Shown here one piece after another: positions 1 to 8,819 of a DNA stretch of 24,173 nt. The DNA lies in contig NZ_JASLAW010000087.1 of NCBI RefSeq assembly GCF_030147005.1, positions 1 through 24,173 of the forward strand. Reading direction: 5' to 3'. The DNA comes from Pseudomonas sp. (GTDB lineage Bacteria > Pseudomonadota > Gammaproteobacteria > Pseudomonadales > Pseudomonadaceae). The translations under genes were made by a program, and so were the position numbers. Under the pieces are notes generated by a model, which worked only from the letters and a program-made list of their open reading frames with translations, did not search any database and was not told where the DNA came from. Positions within the stretch are counted from its first letter, which is position 1. The number at the start of each line of letters is the position of its first letter.

Positions 1-2058
1 GCCGACACCCAGGCGATGATCAACACCGCCAGGACCCACAAACACGCCGTGGTGATCGGCGGTGGGCTGCTGGGCCTGGAAGCCGCTAACGGCTTGAAAC
101 TGCGGGGCATGGACGTGACGGTGGTGCACCTGGGTGAATGGCTGCTGGAGCGTCAGCTGGACAAGACCAGCGGCCAATTGCTGCAAACCGCCCTGGAAAA
201 TCGCGGGCTGAAATTCCGCCTGAGCGAACAGACGCAAGCCCTGCACGACGCTGGCAATGGTCGGGTCGGCTCGGTGCAATTCAAGAACGGTGACATCATC
301 CCGGCCGACCTGGTGGTGATGGCCGCCGGTATCCGCCCCAATACCGAACTGGCGGAAAAGTCCGGCATCCCGTGCAACCGCGGGATTCTGGTCAACGACA
401 CCATGCAAACCTACGACCCGCGCATCTATGCCATCGGTGAATGCGCCAGCCACCGTGGGACCGCCTACGGCCTGGTGGCACCGCTGTTCGAGCAAGCCAA
501 GGTCTGCGCCAACCACCTCGCGCAACTGGGCTTCGCCACCTACAAGGGTTCGGTGACCTCGACCAAACTCAAAGTCACCGGCATCGACCTGTTCTCCGCC
601 GGGGACTTCATGGGCGGCGAAGGCACTGAGACCATCACCCTCTCCGACCCCATCGGCGGCGTGTACAAGAAATTGGTGATCAAGGACGACATCCTGGTCG
701 GCGCCTGCCTGTACGGCGATACCGCCGATGGCGGTTGGTATTTCCGCCAGATCCGTGAGAACCATGCGATCGGCGAGATTCGCGACCACTTGATGTTTGG
801 CGAAAATGCGCTGGGCGACGTGGGCCACCAAGGCCAGGACAAAGCCATGAGCATGGCCGACAACGCCGAAGTCTGCGGCTGCAACGGCGTGTGCAAGGGC
901 ACCATCGTCAAAGCGATCCAGGAACAAGGGCTGTTCAGCGTCGATGAGGTGAAAAAACACACCAAGGCCGCCAGTTCCTGCGGCTCTTGCGTGGGGCTGG
1001 TGGAGCAGATCCTGATCAACACCGTGGGCGGTGCCGCCGACGTCAAACCCAAGAGCGAAAAAGCCATCTGCGGTTGCAGCGACCTTAACCACGGGCAAAT
1101 CCGCCAGGCCATTCGCGACCAGCACCTGCTGACCATCGCCGGCACCATGAGCTACCTGAACTGGCGCACGCCCAACGGTTGCGCCACCTGCCGCCCGGCG
1201 TTGAACTACTACCTGATTTCCACCTGGCCGGGAGAAGCCAAGGACGACCCGCAATCGCGCCTGATCAACGAACGCGCCCACGCCAATATCCAGAAAGACG
1301 GCACTTATTCCGTCGTGCCACGGATGTGGGGCGGCGTGACCAACCCGTCGGAACTGCGCCGTATCGCCGACGTGGCCGACAAGTACAACGTGCCCATGGT
1401 CAAGGTAACCGGCGGCCAGCGCATCGACTTGCTCGGCATCAAGAAGCAGGACCTGCCTGGCGTATGGAAGGACCTCGACATGCCGTCCGGGCATGCCTAC
1501 GGCAAATCCATCCGTACCGTGAAGACGTGCGTGGGCAGCGAGTTCTGCCGCTTCGGTACGCAAAACTCCACGCAACTGGGCATCGAACTGGAGCACGACC
1601 TGTTCAATATGTGGTCGCCGCACAAGGTCAAGCTGGCGGTGTCCGGTTGCCCACGCAATTGCTCGGAAGCGGGCATCAAGGACGTGGGAATTATCGGCGT
1701 GGATTCAGGCTGGGAAATGTACATCGGCGGCAACGGCGGGATCAAAACCGAAGTCGCGGAGTTCTTCGTCAAGCTCAAGACCGCCGAGGAAGTGCGCGAG
1801 TACAACGGCGCATTCCTGCAGTTGTACCGCGAAGAAGCCTTCTACCTGGAGCGCACCGTGCATTACCTGCAGCGGGTCGGCATGGACCATATCAAGAAAG
1901 CCGTGCTGGAAGACCCGGACCGGCGTCAGGCCCTCAACGAGCGCCTGCAGTTTTCGCTGTCGTTCGAGCAAGACCCCTGGAAAGAACGCCTGGAACAGCC
2001 ACTGCTGAAAAAAGAATTCGACGTTATCCCGGTCAAGCAATTGGAGGTGCCGGCATGA
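1..2058 (+). CDS. nirB: Nitrite reductase [NAD(P)H] large subunit, 5'-truncated by the window
   Basis: This is the C-terminal part of the cytoplasmic assimilatory nitrite reductase large subunit, which reduces nitrite to ammonium with NAD(P)H. The frame is open from base 1, so the true start and the N-terminal FAD-binding part lie outside the window. In order it shows the second NAD(P)-binding Rossmann fold (VVIGGGLLGLEAA near base 50), two BFD-like Fe-S segments (cysteine clusters at about 870-1020 and 1070-1200), and the nitrite/sulfite reductase domain. The siroheme/[4Fe-4S] ligands are visible as Cys-x5-Cys (codons 1528 and 1546) and Cys-x3-Cys (codons 1648 and 1660). The stop overlaps the nirD start by four bases (ATGA), which indicates translational coupling. 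cobA downstream supplies the siroheme precursor. Confidence 0.96.
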   Translation, partial: ADTQAMINTARTHKHAVVIGGGLLGLEAANGLKLRGMDVTVVHLGEWLLERQLDKTSGQLLQTALENRGLKFRLSEQTQALHDAGNGRVGSVQFKNGDIIPADLVVMAAGIRPNTELAEKSGIPCNRGILVNDTMQTYDPRIYAIGECASHRGTAYGLVAPLFEQAKVCANHLAQLGFATYKGSVTSTKLKVTGIDLFSAGDFMGGEGTETITLSDPIGGVYKKLVIKDDILVGACLYGDTADGGWYFRQIRENHAIGEIRDHLMFGENALGDVGHQGQDKAMSMADNAEVCGCNGVCKGTIVKAIQEQGLFSVDEVKKHTKAASSCGSCVGLVEQILINTVGGAADVKPKSEKAICGCSDLNHGQIRQAIRDQHLLTIAGTMSYLNWRTPNGCATCRPALNYYLISTWPGEAKDDPQSRLINERAHANIQKDGTYSVVPRMWGGVTNPSELRRIADVADKYNVPMVKVTGGQRIDLLGIKKQDLPGVWKDLDMPSGHAYGKSIRTVKTCVGSEFCRFGTQNSTQLGIELEHDLFNMWSPHKVKLAVSGCPRNCSEAGIKDVGIIGVDSGWEMYIGGNGGIKTEVAEFFVKLKTAEEVREYNGAFLQLYREEAFYLERTVHYLQRVGMDHIKKAVLEDPDRRQALNERLQFSLSFEQDPWKERLEQPLLKKEFDVIPVKQLEVPA

Positions 2059-2372
2059 ACTGGCTGGATATCTGCGCACTGGAAGACATCAACGCATTGG
2101 GCTCGCGCATCATCAACGGGCCCAAGGGCGACATCGCGATTTTTCGCACCAGCGACGATGAAGTCTTCGCACTCGATGACCGTTGTCCGCACAAAGGCGG
2201 GCCGCTGTCCCAAGGCTTGATCTACGGCAAGCGCGTGGCCTGCCCGCTGCATAATTGGCAGATCGACCTGGCGTCCGGCGAAGCCCAGGCGCCGGATATC
2301 GGTTGCGCCCATCATCACCTCGCCCGCGTGGAAAACGGCCGAGTGATGCTGGCCCTGCGGGATGCAGGGTGA
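2055..2372 (+). CDS. nirD: Nitrite reductase small subunit, Rieske-type
   Basis: A 105-residue Rieske-like protein that partners NirB in assimilatory nitrite reduction. Both Rieske ligand boxes are present: CPHKGGPLSQG and CPLHNW, that is Cys-x-His and Cys-x2-His. Some NirD proteins have lost these ligands, so this one probably does carry a [2Fe-2S] centre. The start is the ATG overlapping the nirB stop, preceded by GGAGG at 2043-2047. The stop TGA shares one base with the ATG of the nitrate reductase gene (TGATG), so nirB, nirD and the reductase are almost certainly translated from one message. Confidence 0.95.
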   Translation: MNWLDICALEDINALGSRIINGPKGDIAIFRTSDDEVFALDDRCPHKGGPLSQGLIYGKRVACPLHNWQIDLASGEAQAPDIGCAHHHLARVENGRVMLALRDAG

Positions 2373-5080
2373 TGGACCGCCAGGTCACCGCGTCCACCTG
2401 CTGTTATTGCGGGGTGGGCTGCGGCGTGCTGATCGAGCACGACGGCACCCGGATCCTCGGCGTGCAAGGCGATCCGGACCACCCGGCCAATTTCGGCAAA
2501 CTGTGCAGCAAGGGCGCCAGCCTGCATCTGACCGGCGACCTCGATGCCCGCGCGCTGTACCCGCAATTGCGCCTGGGCAAAGGCCTGGCCCGCACCCGCA
2601 CCGACTGGGACACCGCCCTGGACCATGCGGCCAATGTATTCGCGCAGACCATCGCCGAACACGGCCCCGACAGTGTGGCGTTCTACATCTCCGGGCAACT
2701 GTTGACCGAGGACTACTACAGTTTCAACAAACTGGCGCGGGCGCTGGTAGGCACCAACAATATCGACAGCAACTCACGGCTGTGCATGTCCTCGGCTGTG
2801 GTGGGCTACAAACGGAGCCTGGGCGCCGATGCGCCACCGTGCAGCTATGAAGACTTGGAGACAAGCGACTGCGTAATGATCGTCGGCAGCAATATGGCCT
2901 ACGCACACCCGATATTGTTCCGACGCCTGGAGGACGCCAAAGCGCGACGGACGCAGATGAAAGTCGTGGTGATCGACCCACGCCGTACAGACACCTGCGA
3001 TCTGGCTGACCTGCACCTGGCGATCCTGCCGGGCACGGATGTCGCCCTGTTCCATGGAATTTTGCATCTGCTGTTGTGGGAGGACTGGGTCGACCGCGAC
3101 TTCATCCAAGCGCATACCGACGGCCTGCCAGCGCTTAAACGCCTGGTGCACGACTACACGCCGCAAATGGTTACGCAACTGTGCGGCATCAGCGTCGAGC
3201 AACTGCGCCTGTGCGCGCAGTGGGTGGGCACCTCCAGTAGCTTCTTGTCGCTGTGGTGCATGGGGCTAAACCAATCGACCGCGGGCAGCGCAAAAAACAG
3301 TGCGCTGATCAACCTGCACCTGGCCACCGGTACGATTGGCCGGCCAGGCTGCGGGCCGTTTTCCCTGACCGGCCAGCCCAATGCCATGGGCGGGCGCGAG
3401 ACCGGCAGCCTGTCGAACTTGCTGCCAGGGCACCGCGAAGCCGCCAACCCCGAACACCGCGCAGAAGTAGCCGCTTATTGGGGCGTCGATCAACTGCCCG
3501 CCACCACCGGCCTCACGGCTATCGAACTGTTTGAGCAGGTACAGGCGGGCCAAATCAAAGCGCTGTGGATCGCCTGCACCAACCCCGCCCAATCGTTGCC
3601 GGACCAGCATGCCGTGCGTGCAGCCTTGGCGACGTGTCCGTTTGTGGTGTTGCAGGAGGCGTTTCGAACCACCGAGACCGCGGCCTACGCCGACCTGCTA
3701 CTGCCCGCCGCCAGTTGGGGGGAAAAAGAAGGCACGGTGACCAATTCCGAACGGCGTATTTCCCACGTGCGCCGCGCCATCGCCCCACCGGGAGAGGCGC
3801 GACCGGACTGGGCGATTACCGTGGATTTCGCTCAACGTCTGGAGCAGCGTCTGCGGCCGGGCCTGGACAGCCTGTTTGCCTTTGAGCAGCCCGCGCAGAT
3901 CTTTGACGAGTTCAAACGGTTGACGCGCGAGCGCGACCTGGATTTGTCAGGCCTCAGCCATGCCTTGCTCGACCGTCTTGGCCCGCAGCAGTGGCCGTTT
4001 CCCATGGGCGCACAGGCCGGGACGCCACGACTTTACGTCGACGGCATTTTCCCCACCGACAACGGCCGCGCGCAGTTTGTGGCCGACCCTTATCGTGCGG
4101 CCAAAGAGCAGCGTGATGCACGCTTCCCCCTGACCCTGATCACCGGTCGCCTGCGCGACCAGTGGCACGGCATGAGCCGCACCGGCACGGCGGCGCAACT
4201 GTTCGGGCATGTCAGCGAGGCGCTGTTGAGCCTGCATCCGGACGAGTTGCGCCGTCACCGGTTCAAGGAGGGCGACCTGGTCAGCCTGAAAAGCCGTCGA
4301 GGCCAAGTGGTCGTCGCCGTCACCAGCGATGACAGCGTGCGCCCCGGCCAAGCGTTCCTGCCCATGCATTGGGGCGACCGTTTTCTCAAAGGCGGCGTCA
4401 ATGTGCTCACCCAGCCGGCGTTCGATCCGCTGTCCAAACAGCCGGAACTCAAACACAGCGGCGTGCGCCTGGAAGCGGTGCAACTTCCGTGGCAGCTGTT
4501 TGCGCTGATCGAGGGCGACGTGCAGCAACACTTCGAAGCCCTGCGCCCGCTCTGTGAGGGTTTTGCCTACGTCAGCCTGAGCCTCACCGGACGTGAACGG
4601 CCGGCATTGCTGGTGCGTGCTGCCCATACCGAGGCGCCCGGCCTGCAATTGCTGAACCGCATTGACCAGTTGCTGGGGCTCAATGACGGCCCGGTGATGG
4701 CCTACGACGACCCGCGCCGGTCCATCGGTAAGCGGGTGAAGATCGAAAAGGGCCGCATTACCGCGTTGCGCCTGGCCGGTGAAACCCTCGCCCGCCATTG
4801 GCTGCAAAGCCTCTGGCTGGAAGGCCGCGCCGACGACCAATTACGCCGCTGGCTGTTGGCGCCTTTAAGCGCCCCACCGGGAGGGGCCGCAGCCGGCGGC
4901 AAGATCCTGTGTAACTGCATGAACGTCAGCGAAAACGCGGTGTGCGCCGGGATTGCCCGTGGCCTGGACCTCAATGGACTCAAACAGGCGCTGGGGTGCG
5001 GCACGCAATGCGGCTCCTGCTTGCCGGAAATCAAACGTCTTTTGGCCGCCAGCCCGCTGCCAATCGCAATCAGTGTGTGA
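2372..5080 (+). CDS. nasA: Assimilatory nitrate reductase catalytic subunit, Mo-bisMGD, with C-terminal BFD domain
   Basis: A 902-residue cytoplasmic molybdopterin oxidoreductase that reduces nitrate to nitrite. The N-terminus has a [4Fe-4S] motif (CCYCGVGCGV, then a fourth Cys in KLCSKG near residue 45). The molybdopterin domain fills the centre, with the conserved stretch GCGPFSLTGQPNAMGGRE. The C-terminal molydopterin dinucleotide-binding domain is followed by a BFD-like [2Fe-2S] domain over about the last 58 residues (Cys847, Cys849, Cys880, Cys883). No separate electron-transfer subunit gene is next to it, so the terminal Fe-S domain may accept electrons directly from a partner. The gene is called nasA in some species and nasC in Pseudomonas. 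The start is the ATG overlapping the nirD stop, with AGGG just upstream. A much longer in-frame opening upstream lies inside nirD and is not used. Confidence 0.94.
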   Translation: MDRQVTASTCCYCGVGCGVLIEHDGTRILGVQGDPDHPANFGKLCSKGASLHLTGDLDARALYPQLRLGKGLARTRTDWDTALDHAANVFAQTIAEHGPDSVAFYISGQLLTEDYYSFNKLARALVGTNNIDSNSRLCMSSAVVGYKRSLGADAPPCSYEDLETSDCVMIVGSNMAYAHPILFRRLEDAKARRTQMKVVVIDPRRTDTCDLADLHLAILPGTDVALFHGILHLLLWEDWVDRDFIQAHTDGLPALKRLVHDYTPQMVTQLCGISVEQLRLCAQWVGTSSSFLSLWCMGLNQSTAGSAKNSALINLHLATGTIGRPGCGPFSLTGQPNAMGGRETGSLSNLLPGHREAANPEHRAEVAAYWGVDQLPATTGLTAIELFEQVQAGQIKALWIACTNPAQSLPDQHAVRAALATCPFVVLQEAFRTTETAAYADLLLPAASWGEKEGTVTNSERRISHVRRAIAPPGEARPDWAITVDFAQRLEQRLRPGLDSLFAFEQPAQIFDEFKRLTRERDLDLSGLSHALLDRLGPQQWPFPMGAQAGTPRLYVDGIFPTDNGRAQFVADPYRAAKEQRDARFPLTLITGRLRDQWHGMSRTGTAAQLFGHVSEALLSLHPDELRRHRFKEGDLVSLKSRRGQVVVAVTSDDSVRPGQAFLPMHWGDRFLKGGVNVLTQPAFDPLSKQPELKHSGVRLEAVQLPWQLFALIEGDVQQHFEALRPLCEGFAYVSLSLTGRERPALLVRAAHTEAPGLQLLNRIDQLLGLNDGPVMAYDDPRRSIGKRVKIEKGRITALRLAGETLARHWLQSLWLEGRADDQLRRWLLAPLSAPPGGAAAGGKILCNCMNVSENAVCAGIARGLDLNGLKQALGCGTQCGSCLPEIKRLLAASPLPIAISV

Positions 5081-5090
5081 GGGGAAAAAT

Positions 5091-5834
5091 ATGAGCGCAA
5101 AAGTGTGGCTGGTAGGCGCTGGGCCCGGTGATCCGGAATTGCTCACCCTCAAAGCGGTAAGAGCCCTGCATGAAGCCGACGTGGTGCTGATCGATGATCT
5201 GGTCAACGCGACGGTGCTGGAACACTGCGCCGATGCGCGCGTGATAACCGTCGGCAAGCGCGGCGGCTGCCGCTCTACGCCGCAGGATTTTATTCACCGC
5301 CTGATGCTGCGCTACGCGCGCCAGGGCAAGTGCGTGGTGCGGCTTAAAGGTGGTGACCCGTGCATTTTCGGCCGGGGCGGCGAAGAAGCGACGTGGCTGC
5401 GCGAGCGTGGGATCGACGTGGAGCTGGTCAACGGCATCACCTCCGGGCTGGCCGGAGCAACGAATTGCGATATCCCCTTGACCTTGCGTGGCGTGAGCCG
5501 TGGCGTAACCCTGGTCACCGCGCATACCCAGGATGACAGCAGCCTGAACTGGCGCGCACTGGCCGAAGGCGGGACGACGCTGGTGGTTTACATGGGCGTG
5601 GCCAAGCTGGAAGAGATCCGGCAACAGTTGCTGGACGGCGGTATGGATGCGGATATGCCGGTGGCGATGATCGAAAATGCATCGTTGCCCGCACAGCGCG
5701 AATGCCGTAGCCACCTGGCCGCGATGCATGAAGACGCGCAGGCTTTTGCGCTCAAGAGCCCGGCAATCCTGGTGATTGGCCGCGTTGCCGGCACGGCGCA
5801 AACGGCTTATGCCGCAGCAGCAGTCAGCGCCTGA
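5091..5834 (+). CDS. cobA: Uroporphyrinogen-III C-methyltransferase
   Basis: A 247-residue SAM-dependent methyltransferase that converts uroporphyrinogen III to precorrin-2, the shared precursor of siroheme and cobalamin. Family motifs are clear: GAGPGDPELLTLKA at the N-terminus, GGDPCIFGRGGEE near residue 90, and NGITSGLAGATNCDIPLTLRG after it. The length fits a stand-alone SUMT and not the CysG fusion. The start ATG has GAGGGG at a good distance, ten bases after the nitrate reductase stop. As last gene of the nirBD-nas operon it probably supplies siroheme for NirB. The operon ends at the terminator at 5853-5878. Confidence 0.95.
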   Translation: MSAKVWLVGAGPGDPELLTLKAVRALHEADVVLIDDLVNATVLEHCADARVITVGKRGGCRSTPQDFIHRLMLRYARQGKCVVRLKGGDPCIFGRGGEEATWLRERGIDVELVNGITSGLAGATNCDIPLTLRGVSRGVTLVTAHTQDDSSLNWRALAEGGTTLVVYMGVAKLEEIRQQLLDGGMDADMPVAMIENASLPAQRECRSHLAAMHEDAQAFALKSPAILVIGRVAGTAQTAYAAAAVSA

Positions 5835-5852
5835 GGTAAATCGCAGGCGAAA

Positions 5853-5878
5853 AAAAGCCCGGCCTGAGCCGGGCTTTT
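5853..5878. terminator. Bidirectional intrinsic terminator between cobA and oprF
   Basis: A perfect 11-bp inverted repeat, AAAAGCCCGGC / GCCGGGCTTTT, with a four-base CTGA loop. The A tract on one side and T tract on the other make it an intrinsic terminator in both directions. It closes the convergent cobA (plus) and oprF (minus) transcription units. Confidence 0.93.
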
Positions 5879-5894
5879 CCTTACTACTCAGTAA

Positions 5895-6875
5895 TTACTG
5901 AGCGGTAGCTTCAACCGACGCTTCTACGCGACGGTTAACAGCGCGACCAGCTTCAGTTGCGTTATCAGCAACTGGGCGGGATTCGCCGTAACCTACAGCA
6001 GTTACACGGCTAGGAGCCACGCCGTCTTTAACCAGGATTTGCTTAACAGCGTTAGCACGACGCTCGGACAGCTTACGGTTGTAAACGTCTGGACCTACGG
6101 AGTCAGTGTGACCAGCAACTTCTACGTTGGTGGACGGGTACTGAGCCATGAAGTCGGCCAGGTTTTTCACGTCGCCGAGGCTGTTAGGCTTAACAGTCGA
6201 CTTGTCGAAGTCGAACTTAACGTCCAGCTCAACACGAACAACCTGAGCAACCGGAGCTTCTGGCTCTGGAACTGGCTCTGGAGCTGGTGCTGGAGTAGGA
6301 GCTGGAGCAGCTGCGCCAGCGTTACCGCCGAAGTTCACACCCAGGCCAACCAGTGCGGAGTAATCCCACTTGCCGTTGTCCAGACCGTAGTCAGCTTCAA
6401 CACCAGCACGAGCGTACAGGTTGTTGGTGAAGTAGTACTTCACGCCGGTACCGATGGTAGCGAAAGTGGTTTGGTCGCGACCGCTGTGGCCGTCAGCTTG
6501 CACGTTGGTACGGCTCTGGTGGCCGAAACCGCCTTCAACGTATGGACGCAGGCTGTCAACGCCAGCTTGACCGAAGTGATATTGGGCAACCAGGCTGCCG
6601 GTATCACCTTTGATCTTCTGGCTACCAGTGCCGTCGTTCGAACGGGTGTGGTTAGTCTTGTCGTAGGACAGGTTCAAGGACAGGTCGTCGGTCAAGAAGT
6701 AACCGATGCGAGCGCCAGGATTGAAGCCGTCTTCGATGTGCTTGACGCTATCGTTGTACTGCTTCTTGTAGAACAGCTCGCCTTCAACTGCGCCTTGGCC
6801 TTGTGCCAGAACGCCGAAAGAAGTAGCGGCAATAAGAGAACCAATGGCCAAGCCCAAGGTGTTTTTCAGTTTCAT
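5895..6875 (-). CDS. oprF: Major outer-membrane porin OprF, OmpA family
   Basis: A 326-residue outer-membrane protein that links the outer membrane to peptidoglycan and forms a non-specific porin. A signal peptide covers residues 1-24, with likely cleavage after GVLA. An eight-stranded OmpA-type barrel follows to about residue 183, then a Pro/Ala/Glu linker (about 187-213) and a C-terminal OmpA peptidoglycan-binding domain. That domain carries the diaminopimelate-binding Asp and Arg in HTDSVG and LSERRA. There is no cysteine anywhere in the protein, so the disulfide loop known from P. aeruginosa OprF is absent. The ATG is preceded by GGGGAT. Codon choice is strongly biased, as in highly expressed genes. 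It lies 107 bases after sigX, the ECF sigma factor known to drive oprF in Pseudomonas. Confidence 0.97.
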   Translation of the reverse strand: MKLKNTLGLAIGSLIAATSFGVLAQGQGAVEGELFYKKQYNDSVKHIEDGFNPGARIGYFLTDDLSLNLSYDKTNHTRSNDGTGSQKIKGDTGSLVAQYHFGQAGVDSLRPYVEGGFGHQSRTNVQADGHSGRDQTTFATIGTGVKYYFTNNLYARAGVEADYGLDNGKWDYSALVGLGVNFGGNAGAAAPAPTPAPAPEPVPEPEAPVAQVVRVELDVKFDFDKSTVKPNSLGDVKNLADFMAQYPSTNVEVAGHTDSVGPDVYNRKLSERRANAVKQILVKDGVAPSRVTAVGYGESRPVADNATEAGRAVNRRVEASVEATAQ

Positions 6876-6982
6876 CCGTTAAATCCCCATCTGGTGATTG
6901 TAAAGCAGTCCCACAAACCGGGGGACAACTCGGCGACAAGTCTAACAGAACTTGCCTACACGTAAGAGATATTTGCTACGCA

Positions 6983-7573
6983 CTAAGTTTCAGTCTCGCC
7001 CGCAAATTTCTCACGTAATTTATCAAGAGCACGTTTGTAACGCATCTTTGTAGCACTCAAGCCCATATGCATGATGTCAGCGATTTCTTGAAATTCCAAT
7101 TCTGCGACGAAACGTAGCACCAGAATTTCACGATCAATCGGGTTCACATGCACCAGCCAGCGATCGAGTCCGCCCTTCTCCTCGGGTGCCGGCGCTTTTT
7201 CTTCAGCCGCTTCCTCGAGGGGGTCCAGACTCAAAGCGTCCATCAAGCGACGCTTTCGCCGTTCCTTCCGATACTGCGTGATGCACTCGTTATACGTGAT
7301 GCTGTAGAGCCAGGTCTTGAACTTCGATTTTCCCTCGAAGTTCTTCAGCCCGTACAGCACCTTGAGCATCACTTCCTGACAGACATCGTCCGCGTCTCTA
7401 TCGTTCCCCAAATACCTTGAACAAACGTTGAACAGAGTGCGTTGATATCTGCGCATCAATTCTTCGTACGCGCGTGTTACGTGAAACAGCTCCGTGTGCG
7501 AACGCGCGACCAGCTCCTCATCAGAGAGCTCACGGGGGTCATAGCGCGTGGACAGCGTTTGGGCTTTATTCAA
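6983..7573 (-). CDS. sigX: ECF RNA polymerase sigma factor SigX
   Basis: A 196-residue ECF sigma factor that controls oprF and membrane/fatty-acid genes in pseudomonads. The sigma-2 region is seen around RYQRTLFNVCSRYLG and DADDVCQEVMLKV, and the sigma-4 helix-turn-helix around LEFQEIADIMHMGLSATKMRYKR. The initiator is read as TTG at 7571-7573, which begins the protein with the expected NKAQTLSTRYDPREL. No convincing Shine-Dalgarno precedes it, which suggests weak translation. No classical anti-sigma gene is adjacent; the neighbour is the channel gene cmpX. An imperfect hairpin lies in the leader (7604-7636). Confidence 0.95.
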   Translation of the reverse strand: MNKAQTLSTRYDPRELSDEELVARSHTELFHVTRAYEELMRRYQRTLFNVCSRYLGNDRDADDVCQEVMLKVLYGLKNFEGKSKFKTWLYSITYNECITQYRKERRKRRLMDALSLDPLEEAAEEKAPAPEEKGGLDRWLVHVNPIDREILVLRFVAELEFQEIADIMHMGLSATKMRYKRALDKLREKFAGETET

Positions 7574-7603
7574 AACAAGTCGTGCCGGCAGTCAGGTCAA
7601 TGT

Positions 7604-7636
7604 CCGCTGCAACCCGGTCAGACGGGTTCGCGGCGG
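7604..7636. other. Imperfect hairpin between cmpX and sigX
   Basis: The inner stem AACCCG / CGGGTT (7611-7616 with 7623-7628) has a six-base loop. It is extended by CCGC / GCGG (7604-7607 with 7633-7636) across one bulge and a G-T pair. On the minus strand no T tract follows, so it is not a standard terminator for cmpX. It sits 30-60 bases before the sigX TTG start and could act as a leader structure or processing site. Confidence 0.5.
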
Positions 7637-7660
7637 CGTACATTAGCAGGGTTTGCCGGT

Positions 7661-8485
7661 TTAGCGGCTACTGACCTGCTGCTCCAGGAGAATCCGGTTG
7701 GACAGCGACACCAGTTCTCCGTCGTCGGTCAGCACTGTCGTCTTGACTGTGCCGATCTCCTCGATTTGCCCTTCGACCTCGCCCACACGCACCTGTTGCC
7801 CAACTTGATACAGCTCACGCACATAGATTCCCGCAAGAATCTGACCGGCAATTTCCCGGCTTCCCAAGCCCATGGCCAGCGCAACGGCCAGACCAACGGT
7901 AATCAAAACGATCACGATAACGTGGTTAAGAAGGTCAGTTTTGACCTCCAACTGGCTGATCGCGACAGAAATACTGATGATGATCACCAGCCCCTGGGCA
8001 ATTCGCCCCAGGCCTGCCGCGTAGTCCAGACCTACACCTTCGGCGGCTCCGCGCACCAGCCCATTGGCCAGTTGCGCAAGCAAAACGCCTACCAGCAACA
8101 CCAGCGCGCCACCGAATACTTTCGGCAAGTACAGCGCCAGCATGTCGAGCGTAGCTGAAACTCGCTCAAGGCCAAGGGACTGAGCCGCAGAAACCAGAAA
8201 AATAAGTAGAACGAACCAATAAACGATCTTGCCGACCAGGGTAGAAATCGGCACTTGCAGCCCGGCGCGACCCAGCAGCTTGGTCAGGCCGGTGCCGGCC
8301 ATCAGGCGATCCAGCCCCAGCTTGGCGAGCAATTTGGACAGCAGGGTATCAAGCAACTTGGCTACGACAAAGCCCAGCAAAACCAGGACCAGGGCACCAA
8401 ACAGGTTGGGAATGAAATTCGCCACCTTGGTCCACAATGCGGTCATCGCCGTGACCAGGCTCTGGGTCCAGAGATCAAGTTCCAT
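7661..8485 (-). CDS. cmpX: Mechanosensitive-channel family membrane protein CmpX
   Basis: A 274-residue inner-membrane protein of the small-conductance mechanosensitive channel superfamily. Several hydrophobic helices are visible (about residues 27-48, 87-107, 130-150 and 165-205). A soluble C-terminal part follows, with REIAGQILAGIYVRELYQVGQQVRVGEVEGQIEEIGTVKT split across an MscS-like beta domain. The start ATG lies two bases after the cfrX stop, so the two are co-transcribed. In Pseudomonas cmpX precedes sigX and its loss is known to change SigX activity; that link is family knowledge and is not visible here. Confidence 0.9.
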   Translation of the reverse strand: MELDLWTQSLVTAMTALWTKVANFIPNLFGALVLVLLGFVVAKLLDTLLSKLLAKLGLDRLMAGTGLTKLLGRAGLQVPISTLVGKIVYWFVLLIFLVSAAQSLGLERVSATLDMLALYLPKVFGGALVLLVGVLLAQLANGLVRGAAEGVGLDYAAGLGRIAQGLVIIISISVAISQLEVKTDLLNHVIVIVLITVGLAVALAMGLGSREIAGQILAGIYVRELYQVGQQVRVGEVEGQIEEIGTVKTTVLTDDGELVSLSNRILLEQQVSSR

Positions 8486-8487
8486 AT

Positions 8488-8733
8488 TCAGTCAGCCTTA
8501 TCTGCAGTGCGAGCAAGAGGTTTACCACGGGAAACCGGTGACACATGGGCCGAACCGTTGTTCAGGGCCATCATCAATGCCGGCACCCAGCGCCCGAGCA
8601 GCCCAAACAGGTCCCCCGCCCCCACCTGACGGTTGGCGGTTTTCAGTACGCGGCCCAGGCAGGCATCGTCATCACGATTGGATGGCGAAGCATTGAGCAT
8701 GTCACGCAAAGACTGTTCGAACGGATCGTGCAT
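8488..8733 (-). CDS. cfrX: Small conserved protein CfrX
   Basis: An 81-residue protein of unknown biochemical function, found between cmaX and cmpX in pseudomonads. The start is placed at the ATG at 8731-8733 because GAGAGG lies five bases upstream. A TTG five codons earlier overlaps this ribosome-binding site and is unlikely. The sequence is polar at both ends, with one moderately hydrophobic central segment (about residues 40-58, DLFGLLGRWVPALMMALNN) that might be membrane-associated. Name and family come from the conserved gene order. Confidence 0.85.
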   Translation of the reverse strand: MHDPFEQSLRDMLNASPSNRDDDACLGRVLKTANRQVGAGDLFGLLGRWVPALMMALNNGSAHVSPVSRGKPLARTADKAD

Positions 8734-8819
8734 AGAGACCTCTCGCAAGTGATTTAAAAGACGAGGGTAAAATTCATCGGGTCACATCGGCCCTTTCCTA
8801 CGTTCAGCTCATATTCAGT

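Noticed and set aside
1179..2054. Long in-frame extension upstream of nirD
   Set aside because: It overlaps nirB in another frame and gives an arginine-rich shadow peptide. The real nirD starts at the ATG overlapping the nirB stop.
2255..2371. Upstream extension of the nitrate reductase frame
   Set aside because: It lies inside nirD and has no family similarity; the Fe-S motif starts 10 residues after the ATG at 2372.
6039..6965. A 308-codon open frame opposite oprF
   Set aside because: Shadow of the strongly codon-biased oprF gene; low-complexity Trp/Ser runs reflect the Pro-rich linker read on the other strand.
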